A DNA stretch of 64,000 nt from Furfurilactobacillus rossiae DSM 15814 (GCF_000428925.1 NZ_AUAW01000009.1:45608-109607); one strand, 5' to 3'; numbered from the stretch's first letter, positions 36,556 through 45,554 are shown. Made by a program: numbers and translations. Notes: generated by a model from the letters alone, not told the origin.

Positions 36556-36832
36556 AGATGAATACGATTTTTGCTTCCTTGCCGACGCCATTAGCGATAT
36601 CTTGTAAGGTATCAAGACGAGGCGCAAGATTACCATTCTCAATTCGTGCAATAGTGGATTTTGCTTTGCCCGCCCTTTTTGCCAATTCTGCTTGAGACAA
36701 GCCTAAACTTTTGCGTAGTTGGTATACCGCAACGGCGGCTTCTCCAGCTCGCAGGTAATATTCATAGCCTTGTCTGAATTCTGGATCTTTCAACTCTTCC
36801 TGTAAAATATCATTCATTGTCCGCATGATCAT
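36554..36832 (-). CDS. XRE-family HTH protein, antitoxin-like
   Basis: A 92-residue protein with an N-terminal helical segment (EELKDPEFRQGYEYYLRAGE) and a C-terminal Cro/C1 HTH (LRKSLGLSQAELAKRAGKAKSTIARIENGN). This layout is typical of HigA-like antitoxins. No complete toxin gene is adjacent, but a 22-residue reading frame (36829-36897) overlaps its ATG by 4 bp and may be the tail of a lost partner. AAAGG lies 6 nt before the ATG. Confidence 0.85.
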   Translation of the reverse strand: MIMRTMNDILQEELKDPEFRQGYEYYLRAGEAAVAVYQLRKSLGLSQAELAKRAGKAKSTIARIENGNLAPRLDTLQDIANGVGKEAKIVFI

Positions 36833-37067
36833 TCACGACCTTTCATAAACTGAGCGCGAACATCTTTAGCAATAGCAAGTTTGCTATCGTAATTCAATTA
36901 TTTTGGCTGAAATATTGATATGCCCGATATTAAAATCGTTTATGTTAAATCACAAGATCAAAAGATGTCAAATACGTGTTAAAATCTTATTTATTGGGAC
37001 GTATGGTACGTATTTTTAATTGAAAAATTAGTATGGTTCAACGTATGTTTAAAGGAGGAAAGTAATT

Positions 37068-37463
37068 ATGTCTAAGGATGAAGTATTTTATCCCGCTATT
37101 TTTCACCATCAAGAGGACGGTGCTTTCACCGTTAAAGTGCCAGATTTAAAAGGTGCGGTGACGTATGGCAATGATATGATGACAGCGTTTCACAGTGCCC
37201 AAGACGTTATTGGCGGCTATTTGTTTTCTGAAAAACATTATCCAGAACCAACTGATGTCGCTGAAATTCCACTCGTTCCAGGCGACCAACTGGTGATTGT
37301 GCCATTGGATCTCAATGAATATCGCAGTCGGGAGCAACAAACCAAAAAGGTGAAGGTGACTGTGACGATTCCTGAAGGTTTACGCGATGAAGCCCGAGAA
37401 CGGCACATTGTGTTATCGCATGTGCTGACCGAAGGGTTACGCAGAGAACTTGCAAATGATTAA
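37068..37463 (+). CDS. hicB: HicB-family antitoxin, apparently without HicA
   Basis: A 131-residue HicB-like protein. The N-terminal partially degraded RNase H fold reads YPAIFHHQEDGAFTVKVPDL; the C-terminal DNA-binding part has KVTVTIPEGLRDEARERHIVLSHVLTEGL, a ribbon-helix-helix segment. HicA toxins are normally encoded immediately beside HicB, yet the 235 bp upstream and 400 bp downstream hold no such gene. It may be solitary and act as a regulator or partner a distant toxin. AAAGGAGG lies 8 nt upstream of the ATG. Confidence 0.88.
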   Translation: MSKDEVFYPAIFHHQEDGAFTVKVPDLKGAVTYGNDMMTAFHSAQDVIGGYLFSEKHYPEPTDVAEIPLVPGDQLVIVPLDLNEYRSREQQTKKVKVTVTIPEGLRDEARERHIVLSHVLTEGLRRELAND

Positions 37464-37659
37464 ATGGAAGCAAAAGTTTGAGCTACTACATTATTCGCAT
37501 ATGGTTTATTCAAAATTAAAAAAGATTACACAGACACACAGAGTTAAATGCTAGAAATTAGGACTAATGAGGGTTTAGCTAAGGCCGCAACTCGTAATAG
37601 TAGTTGGTCTGAATAGTGTTGGGGAAAGTACTATTCACGAGTACATTTTATTATGTAGG

Positions 37660-37713
37660 AACAAATAGGACTGCCAGAAGCTCATTTTGAGCATTGGCAG
37701 TCCTATTTGTTTT
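37660..37713. terminator. Intrinsic terminator/hairpin
   Basis: AACAAATAGGACTGCCA pairs perfectly with 37695-37711, with an inner GCTCATTTTGAGC stem. It lies 200 bp after hicB. The surrounding 416-bp gap (37464-37879) holds no other gene I can support, only this hairpin and the marR promoter. Confidence 0.65.
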
Positions 37714-37831
37714 ATAGGTAAATCATAGTATGTTTTTGACCACTTTCAGAAGGCGATGGCGTTTTTTCGCAGTATTAGTAATGGTTGGCGAAAAATGATC
37801 TTAGTTAATTTTTTTGAAAATAAATTAGTGC

Positions 37832-37860
37832 TTACGAAAATATACAGTATGCTGTACAAT
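37832..37860 (+). promoter_or_regulatory. marR-MFS promoter with spacer palindrome
   Basis: TTACGA (37832-37837), a 17-bp spacer and TACAAT (37855-37860) form the promoter. The inverted repeat TACAG-TATG-CTGTA (37843-37856) fills the spacer and touches the -10, the usual place for a MarR autorepressor operator. Confidence 0.7.
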
Positions 37861-37879
37861 TCGTCCATGAGGTGATCTT

Positions 37880-38305
37880 ATGAATGAAGATGAAATGATT
37901 TCACGGCAACTGTTACAGTTGGCCCGGCGAATTAAACAACGTCGAAATTTACATATCCAGGATTTGAATTTAACTCTGGGTCAAGGTGATGCGTTGAAGT
38001 ATTTTGCAGAAAATCCTAATCAGACAATCGCAATGTTCAAAGATTATCAAGGAATTACGCATCAAACTGCACGGGTGATCGTGAAACATATGGTGACCTT
38101 GGGAATTGTCACTTTGATACCCAATCCTAATGATGGTCGATCAAAACTAGTGCAGGTAACGCCACTTGGGGCATCTAAATATGCTCAGTTAGATAAACAT
38201 GGGTGGCAAACAAGTGAGGAACTATTTACTGGGTTTACGCCTGAGGAACGACAATGCTTTTTAACATTAGCGCGTCGAGCTAATGCCAACTTGGAAAGGG
38301 AATGA
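37880..38305 (+). CDS. MarR-family transcriptional regulator
   Basis: A 141-residue MarR-type winged-helix regulator. Recognition helix in THQTARVIVKHMVTLGIV, wing in NPNDGRSKLVQVTPLG, and dimer helices at both ends. GAGGTGATC lies just before the ATG. The MFS gene starts 6 bp after its stop, so the two form an operon, and the palindrome in the promoter spacer suggests autorepression relieved by a transported compound. Confidence 0.92.
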   Translation: MNEDEMISRQLLQLARRIKQRRNLHIQDLNLTLGQGDALKYFAENPNQTIAMFKDYQGITHQTARVIVKHMVTLGIVTLIPNPNDGRSKLVQVTPLGASKYAQLDKHGWQTSEELFTGFTPEERQCFLTLARRANANLERE

Positions 38306-38311
38306 TTTAGC

Positions 38312-39469
38312 GTGAAAACGCGTCTATATACAAAAGATGTGAAATTAGTTTTAGCGGCTAGCTTTTTTTATTTAATGAGTCCAATGTTGATTAACCCGAT
38401 TATTGCTGGTTTTGCATCCAATGTTGGGGCTAACAGCATTTTGGCTGGCGTGATTGCCGGGACAATGAACCTAACAGCACTAGTATTACGGCCACTAGCG
38501 GGCAATTTAACTGATCGTGTTTCTAAGTATCGTTTAACTTTAGCTGGTGGCGTCTTCATTTTATTGGCGAGTTTAGGCTATACGTTTACTACTAATGTGG
38601 CGTTGATCATGGTTTTTCGAGTGATTAATGGTCTTGGCTATACATTATGTTCAGTATGCATGGCCACTTGGATGACGGACCTACTGCCGGCGGACCGGAT
38701 TGGTTCTGGAATGGGTATTTATGGATTAGCTAGTGCTTTGGGGATGGCTATTGGACCCGCGATTAGTGTTTATTTATATCAACACTATAGTTACCAAAGT
38801 GTTTTCTGGTTGGCATCAGTGTTTAGCGTTTTAATGTTGTTCGTCATTCAGTTTGTAGGCAATCGAGGCCTTCCAAGCCCAACGAAGCAAACGACCACGC
38901 CAACTAAGAAGAAAATGCAGTTCGTTCAACCTAAAGCTGTACCCGTGATGGTAATTCTAATGTTGTTTTCGTTGCCGTACTTCGCAACAGAAACTTACAT
39001 TGTGAGCTACATTGCCCATCGCCATTTTGCGGTACCAGCCGGACTTTTCTTTCCGACATACGCCGTTATTTTGTTAGTTATGCGAATGGTGTTGCGTGAT
39101 GCATTTGACCACGTGCCGTTTAAAAGGTTTATTTGGCTGTGTTTAGGACTGAATTTGCTGGGATTAATCGGGCTGACCGATTTAAATAATTTATTTATGT
39201 TGTTTCTTGGGGCATTTGGATTTGCTGGTGGATATGGTCTGATGTTTTCAATTTGTCAGGCTAAAGCGTTGACGCTGGTGCCGGCCTCGGATCGCGGATT
39301 AGCGAATAGTACATTCTATATCGGTGTGGACCTAGGTATGTCAGGCGGACCGATGCTAGCGGGATTAATCACGGCTTTTTTGCCGTGGAAATGGCTCTAT
39401 CCAGTTATGGTGTTGACGCTACCATTGATTGTACTGGTTTATCTAGCCAATCGGCGAGCATTGGCGTAA
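38312..39469 (+). CDS. MFS transporter, drug-efflux type
   Basis: A 385-residue major facilitator with twelve predicted helices. The loop 2-3 motif NLTDRVSKYRLTLAGG matches MFS motif A, and GSGMGIYGLASALGMAIGP matches the helix-5 antiporter motif found in drug/H+ exporters. The start is GTG at 38312 with AAAGGGAATG upstream. It is co-transcribed with the MarR regulator, so it probably exports a compound sensed by that protein. Followed by a strong terminator. Confidence 0.9.
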   Translation: MKTRLYTKDVKLVLAASFFYLMSPMLINPIIAGFASNVGANSILAGVIAGTMNLTALVLRPLAGNLTDRVSKYRLTLAGGVFILLASLGYTFTTNVALIMVFRVINGLGYTLCSVCMATWMTDLLPADRIGSGMGIYGLASALGMAIGPAISVYLYQHYSYQSVFWLASVFSVLMLFVIQFVGNRGLPSPTKQTTTPTKKKMQFVQPKAVPVMVILMLFSLPYFATETYIVSYIAHRHFAVPAGLFFPTYAVILLVMRMVLRDAFDHVPFKRFIWLCLGLNLLGLIGLTDLNNLFMLFLGAFGFAGGYGLMFSICQAKALTLVPASDRGLANSTFYIGVDLGMSGGPMLAGLITAFLPWKWLYPVMVLTLPLIVLVYLANRRALA

Positions 39470-39510
39470 CAAAAGCCGATGCCTGTCTGAGTAATTACGC
39501 CATTTAACGT

Positions 39511-39556
39511 AAAAGGGACCATCAACAGCTTTTCTGAGCCTGTTGATGGTCCCTTT
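39511..39556. terminator. Bidirectional intrinsic terminator
   Basis: AAAGGGACCATCAACAG pairs perfectly with CTGTTGATGGTCCCTTT around an 11-nt loop, between the convergent MFS and tex genes. Confidence 0.9.
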
Positions 39557-39563
39557 CTAGCTT

Positions 39564-41750
39564 CTATTCTTCATTTGGCTTCAGCATCGTTAACTGAATT
39601 CGTTGCCGGTTCAAATCAACGGAATCAACCCATACGGTGACGATATCGCCAACGGAGACGATTTCAGCCGGATTCTTGACGAACCGTTTTGTTAGTTTGG
39701 AAATGTGGACGAGGCCATCGTGCTTCACACCAACATCGACAAACGCGCCAAAGTCGATGACGTTGCGGACGGTACCTTGAAGTTCCATACCGGGTTTCAG
39801 GTCTTCGATGGTCAGCACGTCATGACGTAACAGTGGGGCCGGCATATCGTCACGTAGGTCACGACCTGGTTTAGCCAAACTATCGAGAATGTCGGTGACC
39901 GTTTCTAGACCAGCACCGGTTTCCGTTGCAATCGCATGTTTGTCGAGCTTAGCGGTAGCCTGTTTAAATTCATCGGATCCCAGGCTATCGACATCTGTAT
40001 TGGTCAGCGTCAGAATCTCGTTAGCAACAGGATAGCTTTCTGGATGGACATCCGTGTTATCCAGAGGATTCTTACCACCGATGATGCGCAGGAAACCAAC
40101 GGCTTGTTCATAGGCTTTAGGTCCAAGACGGGGAACCTTTTTCAACTGACGACGGTCCGTGTAGCGGCCATTCTCATTACGGTAGGCGACCACGTTGTTG
40201 GCAATCGTTTTGTTCAGACCAGAAATGTGTTCCAGTAATTCTGAACTAGCGGTATTGAGGTTAACGCCGACTTGGTTAACGGCCGTTTCGACGACAGTGT
40301 CCAGTTGAGCAGACAGTTCTTTGTTTGGAACATCGTGTTGATACTGACCAACACCAACACTTTGAGGGTCAATTTTAACCAGTTCAGCCAACGGATCTTG
40401 CAAACGACGGCCAATGCTGATGGCACTACGCTGTTCAACGTGTAAGTCGGGAAATTCGTCACGAGCAGCTTGGCTGGCAGAATAAACGGAGGCACCAGCT
40501 TCGTTGACGATGACGTATTCGACGTCGCGTTTGATGCCTTTTAACACATCGCTGACAAAAATTTCCGATTCACGCGAAGCAGTTCCGTTACCAATGGCGA
40601 TCATTTCGACTTGATATTTTTCAAGAAAATCATGGAACTCGCCAGCGGCTGCTGCACGTTTATTAGCAGGAGCAGGCTTATGTGGATAGATAACAAGTTT
40701 ATCGAGATACTTGCCATTAGCGTCCATGACGGCGAGCTTACAGCCAGTCCGGTAGGCAGGGTCGAAGCCGAGCACAATCTTACCTTTCATCGGGGCCTGC
40801 ATCAGCAGGTGATACAGGTTGGTACCAAACACTTTGATGGCGTGTTCATTGGCCGCATCAGTCAATTCATTACGTAGTTCACGTTCGATAGCTGGGCCAA
40901 TAAACCGTTTGTAAGTATCTGCGTAAGCATCCTCAATCACTGCCACTGCCGGACCCTGCCGATGGCCGACAGTCCGAAAGTGGAAGAAGTTCATGATGGC
41001 GTCAGTATCAACGTCGAGACTCACACGCAACACGCCAGCTTTTTCACCACGATTAATGGCTAAAGTTTGGTACGCTGCCATCTTCGTGAAGGGTTGTTCG
41101 AATTCATAATATTGTTGATAAACGCCGTCTTCATCGGCTTCTTTACCCTTTGACTTAACCGTCGTCGTTAATTTGGCATGACTACGCGTATAGTCACGGA
41201 TAAATTCACGGAATGAGGCTTCTTCACTGAAAGCTTCTGCCAGGATTTCGTGAACCCCAGCAAGAACAGCTTCAACATCAGGGAGTTCCTTATCTGGGTT
41301 GATATATTTAGCTGCTTCCGTTTCAACAGATTCTTTATGAAAACCGAGTAGCCATTTGGCAAACGGCATTAAACCGGCTTCCTTAGCAATGGTGGCCTTA
41401 GTACGCCGCTTTTGTTTATAGGGTAGATATAGATCTTCAACTTCCTGAACCGTTGTCGCAGCGGTGATTTGTTGCTGCAACTTCGGTGTCAGGGCTTTTT
41501 GTTCAGTAATACTATTGATGACTTCCGTTTTTCGATTAGCCAGTTTTTCGAAATGGTTCCAAGTATCTTGAACGGTGCGAATCTGCACTTCGTCAAGACT
41601 GCCGGTCATTTCCTTCCGGTACCGTGATACAAACGGAATTGTGTTGCCATCATTCAATAGGTTAAGCGTGGCAGTAATCTGCCGTGACCGAATGTCTGGT
41701 AAGGCATCAGCCACCTGTTTGAGTAAAGTTGAATCAAGTTGGGTTGCCAT
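39564..41750 (-). CDS. tex: Tex-family RNA-binding transcription accessory protein
   Basis: A 728-residue Tex protein. Order: N-terminal helical part (1-330, with NTIPFVSRYRKEMTGSLDE), YqgF/RNase H-like domain starting VLGFDPAYRTGCKLAVMD (about 330-460), helix-hairpin-helix repeats (about 500-570) and a C-terminal S1 domain (about 650-725, LQGTVRNVIDFGAFVDVG). Tex proteins bind RNA and affect transcription and ribosome fidelity. GGAGG precedes the ATG by 6 nt. The 480 bp upstream contain a large structured element. Confidence 0.96.
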   Translation of the reverse strand: MATQLDSTLLKQVADALPDIRSRQITATLNLLNDGNTIPFVSRYRKEMTGSLDEVQIRTVQDTWNHFEKLANRKTEVINSITEQKALTPKLQQQITAATTVQEVEDLYLPYKQKRRTKATIAKEAGLMPFAKWLLGFHKESVETEAAKYINPDKELPDVEAVLAGVHEILAEAFSEEASFREFIRDYTRSHAKLTTTVKSKGKEADEDGVYQQYYEFEQPFTKMAAYQTLAINRGEKAGVLRVSLDVDTDAIMNFFHFRTVGHRQGPAVAVIEDAYADTYKRFIGPAIERELRNELTDAANEHAIKVFGTNLYHLLMQAPMKGKIVLGFDPAYRTGCKLAVMDANGKYLDKLVIYPHKPAPANKRAAAAGEFHDFLEKYQVEMIAIGNGTASRESEIFVSDVLKGIKRDVEYVIVNEAGASVYSASQAARDEFPDLHVEQRSAISIGRRLQDPLAELVKIDPQSVGVGQYQHDVPNKELSAQLDTVVETAVNQVGVNLNTASSELLEHISGLNKTIANNVVAYRNENGRYTDRRQLKKVPRLGPKAYEQAVGFLRIIGGKNPLDNTDVHPESYPVANEILTLTNTDVDSLGSDEFKQATAKLDKHAIATETGAGLETVTDILDSLAKPGRDLRDDMPAPLLRHDVLTIEDLKPGMELQGTVRNVIDFGAFVDVGVKHDGLVHISKLTKRFVKNPAEIVSVGDIVTVWVDSVDLNRQRIQLTMLKPNEE

Positions 41751-41840
41751 ATTTCCTCCGATTAAATCCTGCGAGTTACAGGTTTAATTATACGTGTTCG
41801 TGTCAGACTTTTGAAGAAGTGTTGAGTGGTGCTTTCGGTT

Positions 41841-42011
41841 GTCAACAGTGACACGCTTACCGTGGGACCGGTTCGAACCTTCTGAAACCCGAAGTCTTTC
41901 ACCTCGCCATCAAGCCTCGTGGGAAACCGAGTCTTGGTGACCGTCCGTGTTGTAAATCCGAGAGAGCCATTCGGATTAACAACACTTTCACGGTTCGGTA
42001 TCACTGTTGAC
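41841..42011. ncRNA. Candidate multi-branched structured element upstream of tex
   Basis: A 171-bp region closed by GTCAACAGTGACAC (41841-41854) pairing with 41998-42011 (one mismatch) and then ACCGTG (41859-41864) with CACGGT (41989-41994). Inside are a hairpin GTGTTGTAAATCCG (41947-41960) with 41972-41985, and a second arm bounded by GGAC/GTCC containing the palindrome GGTTCGAACC (41870-41879). It has no credible coding content, and strand is unknown. It does not match a tRNA, tmRNA, SRP RNA or RNase P pattern that I know. Confidence 0.5.
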
Positions 42012-42230
42012 GCCCTCCTATTGGCTCCACAGCTGTTTTCGTGCGAGCAGCGTTTAATAGCAGCTTGTAAACTGAATGCAATGCCGCAACAGTAACTATT
42101 GAAAATAGTGTCTTTAGCCCTAAATTGCACAAAAATAATCCCTTTAGAAATCATCAGACAGGTATCATCTTCGGTGAGTTCAAAAGAGATTATTTTCTAT
42201 ACACTAAATTGCTTGGTACAGTTTCGGCAG

Positions 42231-42500
42231 TTAACTTATTTCCGGTTGACGCCAACGCTTAGTTCGTTTCAACACACCCGGATAGAAGAATTTCATGAAG
42301 CGTTTCTTCAGTGTAGATGTATTTAGCTGATCAATAATGGTTAACCCGCGAACTTTCATTTCATCGAACGTAATGGCGGAATCAACAAATTCACCATTCT
42401 GATAACAACGATGATAGTAAATGTTTGAAGCGCGTTGATTGGCTTCTGTTCCAAACTGGTTCATATGGGGTAGACCACAACTCTGACAAACCTCGTTCAT
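42231..42500 (-). CDS. Small putative zinc-ribbon protein
   Basis: An 89-residue protein resembling the putative zinc ribbon family PF12674: CQSCGLPHMNQFGTEANQ, then YYHRCYQNGEFVD. The family usually has a second CxxC at that last place; here only one Cys remains (YHRC), with a nearby His that may replace it. The C-terminal half is basic and helical (STLKKRFMKFFYPGVLKRTKR). ATG at 42500 with GAGG about 9 nt upstream; an ATG five codons earlier overlaps that site. Function unknown. Confidence 0.75.
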   Translation of the reverse strand: MNEVCQSCGLPHMNQFGTEANQRASNIYYHRCYQNGEFVDSAITFDEMKVRGLTIIDQLNTSTLKKRFMKFFYPGVLKRTKRWRQPEIS

Positions 42501-42586
42501 AAGCGTGTACCTCATTTCGGTTTAGTTATGGCCTAACCATATCATGAGCGACACTTGTTCTTCACCAGATGTGCTTGTTGAATAAT

Positions 42587-43342
42587 CTATTTAATCAAAC
42601 CCATCTCTACCTGCGGATCAATAAATGGTTCATCAATCCGAAACTCAGCCGGTCGGTGCAATGCCATGCCATTTTCGTCGACTTTTGAACAGTAGGCGGC
42701 AATTTTAACCCCGTGTGGCACAGCCGCCTTAATAGCAGCTGTAAGTTTGGGTGCCATGTGGTGATTCAAGGTGAGCACATCGATATTATCAATCTGAATG
42801 ACGAAAAATAGGTAGGCCATGTAGCCCTCGTCAATCGCATGTTCAAGATTATAAACGTGCTTCACTGCCCGAATCGTTGGTGCATCTGGAAAGCCGACGA
42901 TTCCGTGGCTTTCTAACGTCGCGCCCTTAGTCTCAACAAAGAACTCTTGTCCGGTACTTGTCTTACCTTTGAAGTCGACACGGGAATCGCCAAACGGCAC
43001 TTCAGGACGAAATTCTGTAATTGTGCCAGGTAAGTCAGGAAAGGTGAGTAGATCAGCGTCTACCGCTTCCTTAGTTACCTTATTTGGCATGGCACTATCA
43101 ATGTTTACCCAGAAGTCACCATGGTCAGTGCGTTTGATGACGGAGACCATATCCCAGTGTGTTTTTCGTTCAGGATTTTTAGCTGGCACGATTGAAACGG
43201 TTGCGCCGGGAATTAGCAGATCTGCACCGCGACCCGTATTTTTTAGATGAGTTTCAATGGTTTCGCCGTTTCGTTCAACTCGGCATGTAAAGCGACTTGG
43301 TCGGTCCACATAATGTGCCAATTGTGCGCCTTCATACTGCAT
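42587..43342 (-). CDS. sfsA: Sugar fermentation stimulation protein homologue
   Basis: A 251-residue SfsA-family protein. An N-terminal OB-like part (RFTCRVERNGETIETHLKNTGR) is followed by a PD-(D/E)XK nuclease-like core (FGDSRVDF, then EFFVETKGATLE). The E. coli protein binds DNA and influences maltose metabolism genes; the biochemical role in Gram-positives is unknown. GGAGGAA lies upstream of the ATG. Transcribed on its own. Confidence 0.93.
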   Translation of the reverse strand: MQYEGAQLAHYVDRPSRFTCRVERNGETIETHLKNTGRGADLLIPGATVSIVPAKNPERKTHWDMVSVIKRTDHGDFWVNIDSAMPNKVTKEAVDADLLTFPDLPGTITEFRPEVPFGDSRVDFKGKTSTGQEFFVETKGATLESHGIVGFPDAPTIRAVKHVYNLEHAIDEGYMAYLFFVIQIDNIDVLTLNHHMAPKLTAAIKAAVPHGVKIAAYCSKVDENGMALHRPAEFRIDEPFIDPQVEMGLIK

Positions 43343-43442
43343 AATAGGGCCTTCCTCCGTATGTTTAACAGTGCTGACAATAGTTGTTAATCAATCAGCA
43401 CTTCAGTCAACAATAGTTTACACCTTATGCAGGCAGAGTTAG

Positions 43443-44909
43443 CTATGGGAGTTTGACATCACTACTATCGTCATTGCGGCTGTTTTCAGACTGAGCCTTC
43501 GCTGAACTAGCCTTTGCACGAGAACTTGCTTTTTCGGATTCAGTCGGTGTCGGGGCAACGTAATTGAAGTTCAGTCGCTTGACGTTACCTGTATAGTCGT
43601 TGAAAAGTGCGTCGCAGTCCTTAAATTGACGATTTACTGAATTGCGAATTTGCATCAAACTCGTGATCTTTTTAGATGGAATCCCAGGATTACGCTGGAA
43701 ATTATCTTGATAATTAGGGTCACCAACTGTGGTCATGAATGTTGTGAATTCATCATTAACCTTAGTCGGTGTCAGTGTGGATTTGCGTAACTGACGCCAA
43801 CGCGACTGAACGCGTTCAGGATAGGCTTGGACCACTTGTTGTAGCAGGCGATTGCCCTCTGCCGTTTTGAGGTCACCGTGATTCGGATAGTTATGAGAAA
43901 CTGCTTCACCAGAAGGATAAATGTGGCGACCATTTTCGTACAGACCCCAAGTGGAATCGAGGTCGTACATGGTGGCGTGCCAGATTTGACCGTTATAAGT
44001 GAGCAGTTCAAGGTTGCGTCCAAGGCCGTCCTGATCGTGAATAAGGTTGGCAAACAAATACATATCAATGACGGAATTAACGTCTAAATATTCAGGAGCA
44101 TGTTGTCTAAACGTTTGCGTGTCGCTGGTATTAACGAAGTGAACCAACCGTTCAAAGTCTTGTTTTTGCTGACGAGTTAACGAATCAGGCACATCAGGGG
44201 TCCAACCGGTCGCGTTGTAACGAACCTTGTCGGACCAAAACATGTCGGCTTTATCCCACTCATTACTGCTGATGGCGATGTTGGTAGGGTCATGTTTATC
44301 AAGCCCCCACAGCTTGGCATCTTTAGGCGTGTTAAGTGTATAGAGGCCCCAGCGGTCACCGTTAACTTTCATTTCAATAGGAAAGCCACTGATGGCACCG
44401 TTATTTTGTGAGTCAGCTAACTGTTTTGGAGCACCAGAACGGGTGGCAACCATGTCTGACCATAACTGTGAGTTAACGACGTTACGCGATTGCGTGGCAT
44501 CAATATAGTTGGCCTTTAACACGTAGCTGCTGTGCTTTTTCCACCCCGGTGCTGCCCGCCACTTTAGTTTGTGTTTCAGTGACTTATCTTTATAAAACTT
44601 AATTTTCCAGTTTTTCTGCGGATAACGGCGCGAGCTTTGACCCTGCCACTTCATGGTGGCGTAGCCGTCTTCTTGAACACCCGTTTTACGGTCTTTAAAC
44701 GAAAAACGGACGGTGGGGTTCTTATCGACTGTTTGTGAGACAGCACCCTTGATTTTGACACGTGGCAAACGCTCAACTTTTTGCCGTGAACCCAGCGGTA
44801 ACTGACGCGTGGAATTAAAATGAAGCCACGTAAACGTACCCACCAGCAAGACTAGAATGAGGCCAACTAAACTGATGAGCGCCACGCGTGGGCGGCGTTT
44901 TTTAGACAT
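43443..44909 (-). CDS. CotH-family kinase-like protein, membrane-anchored
   Basis: A 488-residue protein with a signal anchor at residues 9-29 and an outer CotH domain. Conserved features are ATMKWQGQSSRRYPQKNWKI (85-104), VLKANYIDATQSRNVVNSQL and the metal-binding MYDLDSTWG. The tail is rich in Ser, Ala and Lys. Bacillus CotH is an atypical protein kinase of the spore coat; non-spore-forming bacteria carry extracellular relatives of unknown substrate. Here it ends a run VTC, DUF4956, TetR, CotH on one strand with gaps of 20-50 bp, so a joint envelope function is likely. Confidence 0.9.
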   Translation of the reverse strand: MSKKRRPRVALISLVGLILVLLVGTFTWLHFNSTRQLPLGSRQKVERLPRVKIKGAVSQTVDKNPTVRFSFKDRKTGVQEDGYATMKWQGQSSRRYPQKNWKIKFYKDKSLKHKLKWRAAPGWKKHSSYVLKANYIDATQSRNVVNSQLWSDMVATRSGAPKQLADSQNNGAISGFPIEMKVNGDRWGLYTLNTPKDAKLWGLDKHDPTNIAISSNEWDKADMFWSDKVRYNATGWTPDVPDSLTRQQKQDFERLVHFVNTSDTQTFRQHAPEYLDVNSVIDMYLFANLIHDQDGLGRNLELLTYNGQIWHATMYDLDSTWGLYENGRHIYPSGEAVSHNYPNHGDLKTAEGNRLLQQVVQAYPERVQSRWRQLRKSTLTPTKVNDEFTTFMTTVGDPNYQDNFQRNPGIPSKKITSLMQIRNSVNRQFKDCDALFNDYTGNVKRLNFNYVAPTPTESEKASSRAKASSAKAQSENSRNDDSSDVKLP

Positions 44910-44929
44910 GGTTCAAGACCCTCCGTGAT

Positions 44930-45502
44930 TTATTTCGATCCATTGGGGATAACTTGAGTGACCATATCAATAAGATCACTCAGGTCTGCTTCTGCGTTAA
45001 CACTTTGTGGGAAGAAACCGTTAAACGACAGTTTGGCGTATCCAAACAGGGTACTCAAAAAGAACCGCATCATTCGCTCACGTTCCTGCTCGTCAGTAAC
45101 CATTGGTGTCAAAATATCGCGCAGAATATTTACGATTGCGCCAGCGGGTGCGTCTTCGAGTTTGAGTGGTGAACGAAAGCCGTGATGTTCCGTCGTTAAC
45201 ATTTCCTGGAAGGATGGGTGGTCCTGGGCAAACGAAAAGAGTGTGATGGCGAAAACCTTAAGTGCATCCTTGCCAGAAACAGGGACGAGCTTAGTGTAGA
45301 GCTCATGTTCGACGAGTTGACGACCGTAATCGGCAACGCCCGCCTTTAAATCATCCAGACTTGGAAAGTAATGGTATAACGTTTGCGGTTGCACACCCAA
45401 ATGACGGGCCATGCCGCGTAGAGAGAGCTTTTGCAGACTGTCCTGTTCAGCAACGTGGTAGGCCTCCGTGACAATGTAGTCGCGTGATAGTGCTTTTTTC
45501 AT
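44930..45502 (-). CDS. TetR-family transcriptional regulator (VTC/CotH cluster)
   Basis: A 190-residue TetR regulator. N-terminal HTH: LRGMARHLGVQPQTLYHYF. The C-terminal domain is of the WHG type (AITLFSFAQDHPSFQEML, FGYAKLSFNGFFP). AAGGAGAAC precedes the ATG. It lies 52 bp after DUF4956 and 20 bp before cotH on the same strand, so it is encoded within the operon it probably controls. The 14-bp palindrome at 47053-47066 before the first gene is a candidate site. Confidence 0.92.
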   Translation of the reverse strand: MKKALSRDYIVTEAYHVAEQDSLQKLSLRGMARHLGVQPQTLYHYFPSLDDLKAGVADYGRQLVEHELYTKLVPVSGKDALKVFAITLFSFAQDHPSFQEMLTTEHHGFRSPLKLEDAPAGAIVNILRDILTPMVTDEQERERMMRFFLSTLFGYAKLSFNGFFPQSVNAEADLSDLIDMVTQVIPNGSK

Positions 45503-45554
45503 AACTGTTCTCCTTGGTACTTCCTCTTGAAACAGTGATTCCTAACCTAAACGA

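Noticed and set aside
36920..36982. 20-codon plus-strand frame starting MPDIKIVYVK
   Set aside because: No ribosome site and too short to judge; not supportable as a gene.
41866..41946. tRNA-like T-arm (GGTTCGAACC)
   Set aside because: No acceptor, D or anticodon arms can be arranged around it on either strand; it is a self-palindrome within a larger fold.
41762..42154. 130-codon minus-strand open frame across the structured element
   Set aside because: The frame has no ribosome site or recognisable fold; the translated arms are simply the inverted repeats of the structured element.
43371..43401. GTGCTGA/TCAGCAC hairpin as sfsA or cotH terminator
   Set aside because: It lies upstream of sfsA, has a long loop and no T tract on either strand.
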